From Arion vulgaris (taxonomy: Eukaryota > Mollusca > Gastropoda > Stylommatophora > Arionidae), in contig CM036767.1 of the NCBI GenBank assembly GCA_020796225.1, positions 14,288,927 to 14,352,926 of the forward strand: a DNA stretch of 64,000 bases, in the 5' to 3' direction. Shown one piece after another: positions 62,961-64,000 of the stretch. Position 1 is the stretch's first letter; every line of letters starts with the position of its first letter. The position numbers and the translations under genes are program-made. Below the pieces are notes generated by a model. The model did no database searches, was not told the DNA's origin, and saw only the letters and a program-made list of their open reading frames with translations.

Positions 62961-63103
62961 ACTTCTCTCTATATCACCATCCGATGGTTGGTTTAGCAGT
63001 TGATTCCAAATTCCTTGAATTGCAGTATAGATGCATCATCAGTTATATCTTCATCCAACAGGCGGCTGCTAAGCAAGTGCAGCACATTCCTCCTTTCCAT
63101 TAA

Positions 63104-63335
63104 TAAGAATGCTACCAAACTCCACTGTATACAGATTCTTCTACAACATAACATCAGGAAAGAAGGCGAGAGGAAGACCACAAAAATATGGTTAGATGGC
63201 ATAGCAGAATCCTGTCAAAAAGCAAAAATAACAATCACTCAAGCCACTAGAGCAGCGCAAGACAAAAACAGGAAACTATGACACTGGACAACAACCCGGG
63301 AGCAGTGTGATGACAAAAGAAGAAGAAAGAAGAAC
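63104..63335 (+). pseudogene. LINE-A 3' fragment
   Basis: CTCCACTGTATACAGATTCT, ACATCAGGAAAGAAGGCGAG, CAACAACCCGGGAGCAGTGT and AAAGAAGAAGAAAG. It ends about 18 bases before the donor of the first slo1 exon. Confidence 0.85.
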
Positions 63336-63352
63336 AGTTAAAATATTAGTAC

Positions 63353-63444
63353 CTCTTGCCCCTTTTCTTCTTGTATGTGCCCCCATACTTTGATCTGTTC
63401 TCCAAAAATTCTGCAATTTCAGGAACAAAACTAGCAAAAAATCC
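63353..63444 (-). CDS. slo1: slo1 exon: end of S6 and S6-RCK1 linker
   Basis: This 92-base exon follows a TTACAG acceptor and precedes a GTACTA donor. It encodes [20 protein letters not shown] and then a [10 protein letters not shown] linker. FASFVPEI is the family's cytoplasmic end of the pore-lining S6 helix, and the basic linker couples it to the gating ring. The last two bases join the next exon to make the Arg of the KRHVVVCGH strand. It is the most 5' exon in the window; the pore and voltage sensor would lie further right. Confidence 0.93.
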
Positions 63445-63539
63445 CTGTAACAATGGGAAACAAAAGTAATCATGTATTACGCAATCATTTCAACAATGTA
63501 GTTTACATATGTAATAGATCAATCAAATACAATATATTT

Positions 63540-63770
63540 CTGACATTCACATGTCTCTGTGGAACGGAGGCACGGGTGCTTACCTCACGCTTCAAAGATA
63601 TTTATTTCGCTTCCCACGTGAAGAAATTTGACTTTTTTCAATTACCTCAATCTCAATATAGGGGAGATCAAGTTTCTAGTTGTATTGGATACTGATTAAT
63701 TGATTGATGGACCATCATCATTGCACTTCAGTGAGTAACCATGTGTGCTCCGATCTCTTTCATGACATTG
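63540..63770. repeat. SINE family 2 pieces
   Basis: TGTCTCTGTGGAACGGAGGC and CACGCTTCAAAGATATTTAT resemble the head of the copy at 49342. From 63685 ATTGATTGATGGACCATCAT and GAGTAACCATGTGTGCTCCG are the tail in minus orientation. So two partial copies, head to tail-inverted, lie here. Confidence 0.65.
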
Positions 63771-64000
63771 AGTTGACCATTATCTCCTCTTTATTAGATT
63801 GTCTCCTGTTTCATTATTTTTACACGCTGCTAAATTGTACTCCATCTAATTCTACTCTCTTTGCACATCCTTCAAAAATATGACTGCTTCTTACTGATCA
63901 GCTTTTTATTAGTATATTAACATTACACCTCTTTATTGCTCTGTTTAGCTGTCCATTGCATTCTTCTGTAGTCATTCGCCAACAATGCTGAGCGTGGGCT
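63771..64000. other. Right edge, nothing recognised
   Basis: T-rich and pyrimidine-rich sequence inside the slo1 intron before the S6 exon. No exon seen. Confidence 0.45.

Larger units (their letters stand above)
11024..63444 (-). other. slo1: BK channel gene (Slo1/KCNMA1 type), 19 exons, partial
   Basis: This is the gene span; exons are listed separately. The product is a plasma-membrane K+ channel opened by depolarisation and cytosolic Ca2+, which repolarises neurons and muscle. The 19 exons sum to 2299 bases and, allowing for two missing bases in the calcium-bowl exon, encode about 767 residues: end of S6, RCK1, linker, RCK2. Recognition rests on family hallmarks in order: FVPEI after S6, [43 protein letters not shown], the haem-type Cxx[40 protein letters not shown], the calcium bowl [22 protein letters not shown] and [12 protein letters not shown]. 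Introns range from 487 to 14022 bases. S0 to S6 exons lie to the right of the window. No terminal exon after [12 protein letters not shown] was recognised to the left. Slo1 rather than Slo2 or Slo3 is favoured by the intact calcium bowl and RCK1 acidic residues. Confidence 0.95.

Noticed and set aside
11024..63444. slo1 as a processed or dead pseudogene
   Set aside because: Introns are present, all splice sites are consensus, and 18 of 19 exons are free of stops; the one defect fits assembly error.

Overview
This is a eukaryotic, AT-rich, repeat-dense genomic window, not a prokaryotic one. Its only recognisable host gene is on the minus strand: a large-conductance Ca2+-activated K+ (BK) channel, Slo1/KCNMA1 family. 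I can place 19 coding exons (11024 to 63444, 5' end on the right). They run from the end of transmembrane segment S6 through RCK1, the linker, RCK2 with its calcium bowl, to close to the C terminus. S0 to S6 and the first exons lie beyond the right edge, and the last exon was not found. All exons have AG/GT borders and join in one frame, except the calcium-bowl exon, which lacks two bases. The invertebrate-type sequence and the repeat content suggest a lophotrochozoan, most likely a mollusc; this is an inference.

Almost everything else is mobile DNA in the introns. The largest unit is a Ty3/Gypsy LTR retrotransposon (29730-35979, plus strand, TATA target duplication) with a long intact RT-RNase H-integrase frame but broken gag and protease and a strikingly unequal LTR pair. 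It sits inside a 23-bp minisatellite. A 62-bp tandem array of about 55 units (44590-48417) fills much of one intron and is interrupted by a LINE 3' end with an 11-bp target duplication. Several LINE families occur only as 3' fragments. At least six short repeat families, several with tRNA-like heads (SINEs), are scattered through the window.

DNA transposon remains are varied: four TTAA-flanked (piggyBac-type) families, including one deletion derivative that still encodes the two ends of a transposase and one 662-bp foldback; two hAT-type elements with 8-bp duplications; and a mariner-like MITE. A hairpin repeat family carries a conserved motif like the degenerate hammerhead core of Penelope-like elements.

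Layout from left to right: 1-11000, repeats downstream of the last located exon; 11024-23479, seven exons for RCK2 and the C-terminal part; 23480-37501, a 14-kb intron with the foldback, SINEs and the Gypsy element; 37502-49871, four small linker exons separated by long introns, one holding the 62-bp array; 49836-63444, the exons for RCK1 and the end of S6. Single-base frame breaks in both the gene and the retroelement, and single-base variation among array units, point to residual indel errors in the assembly. The host gene therefore looks functional rather than decayed.
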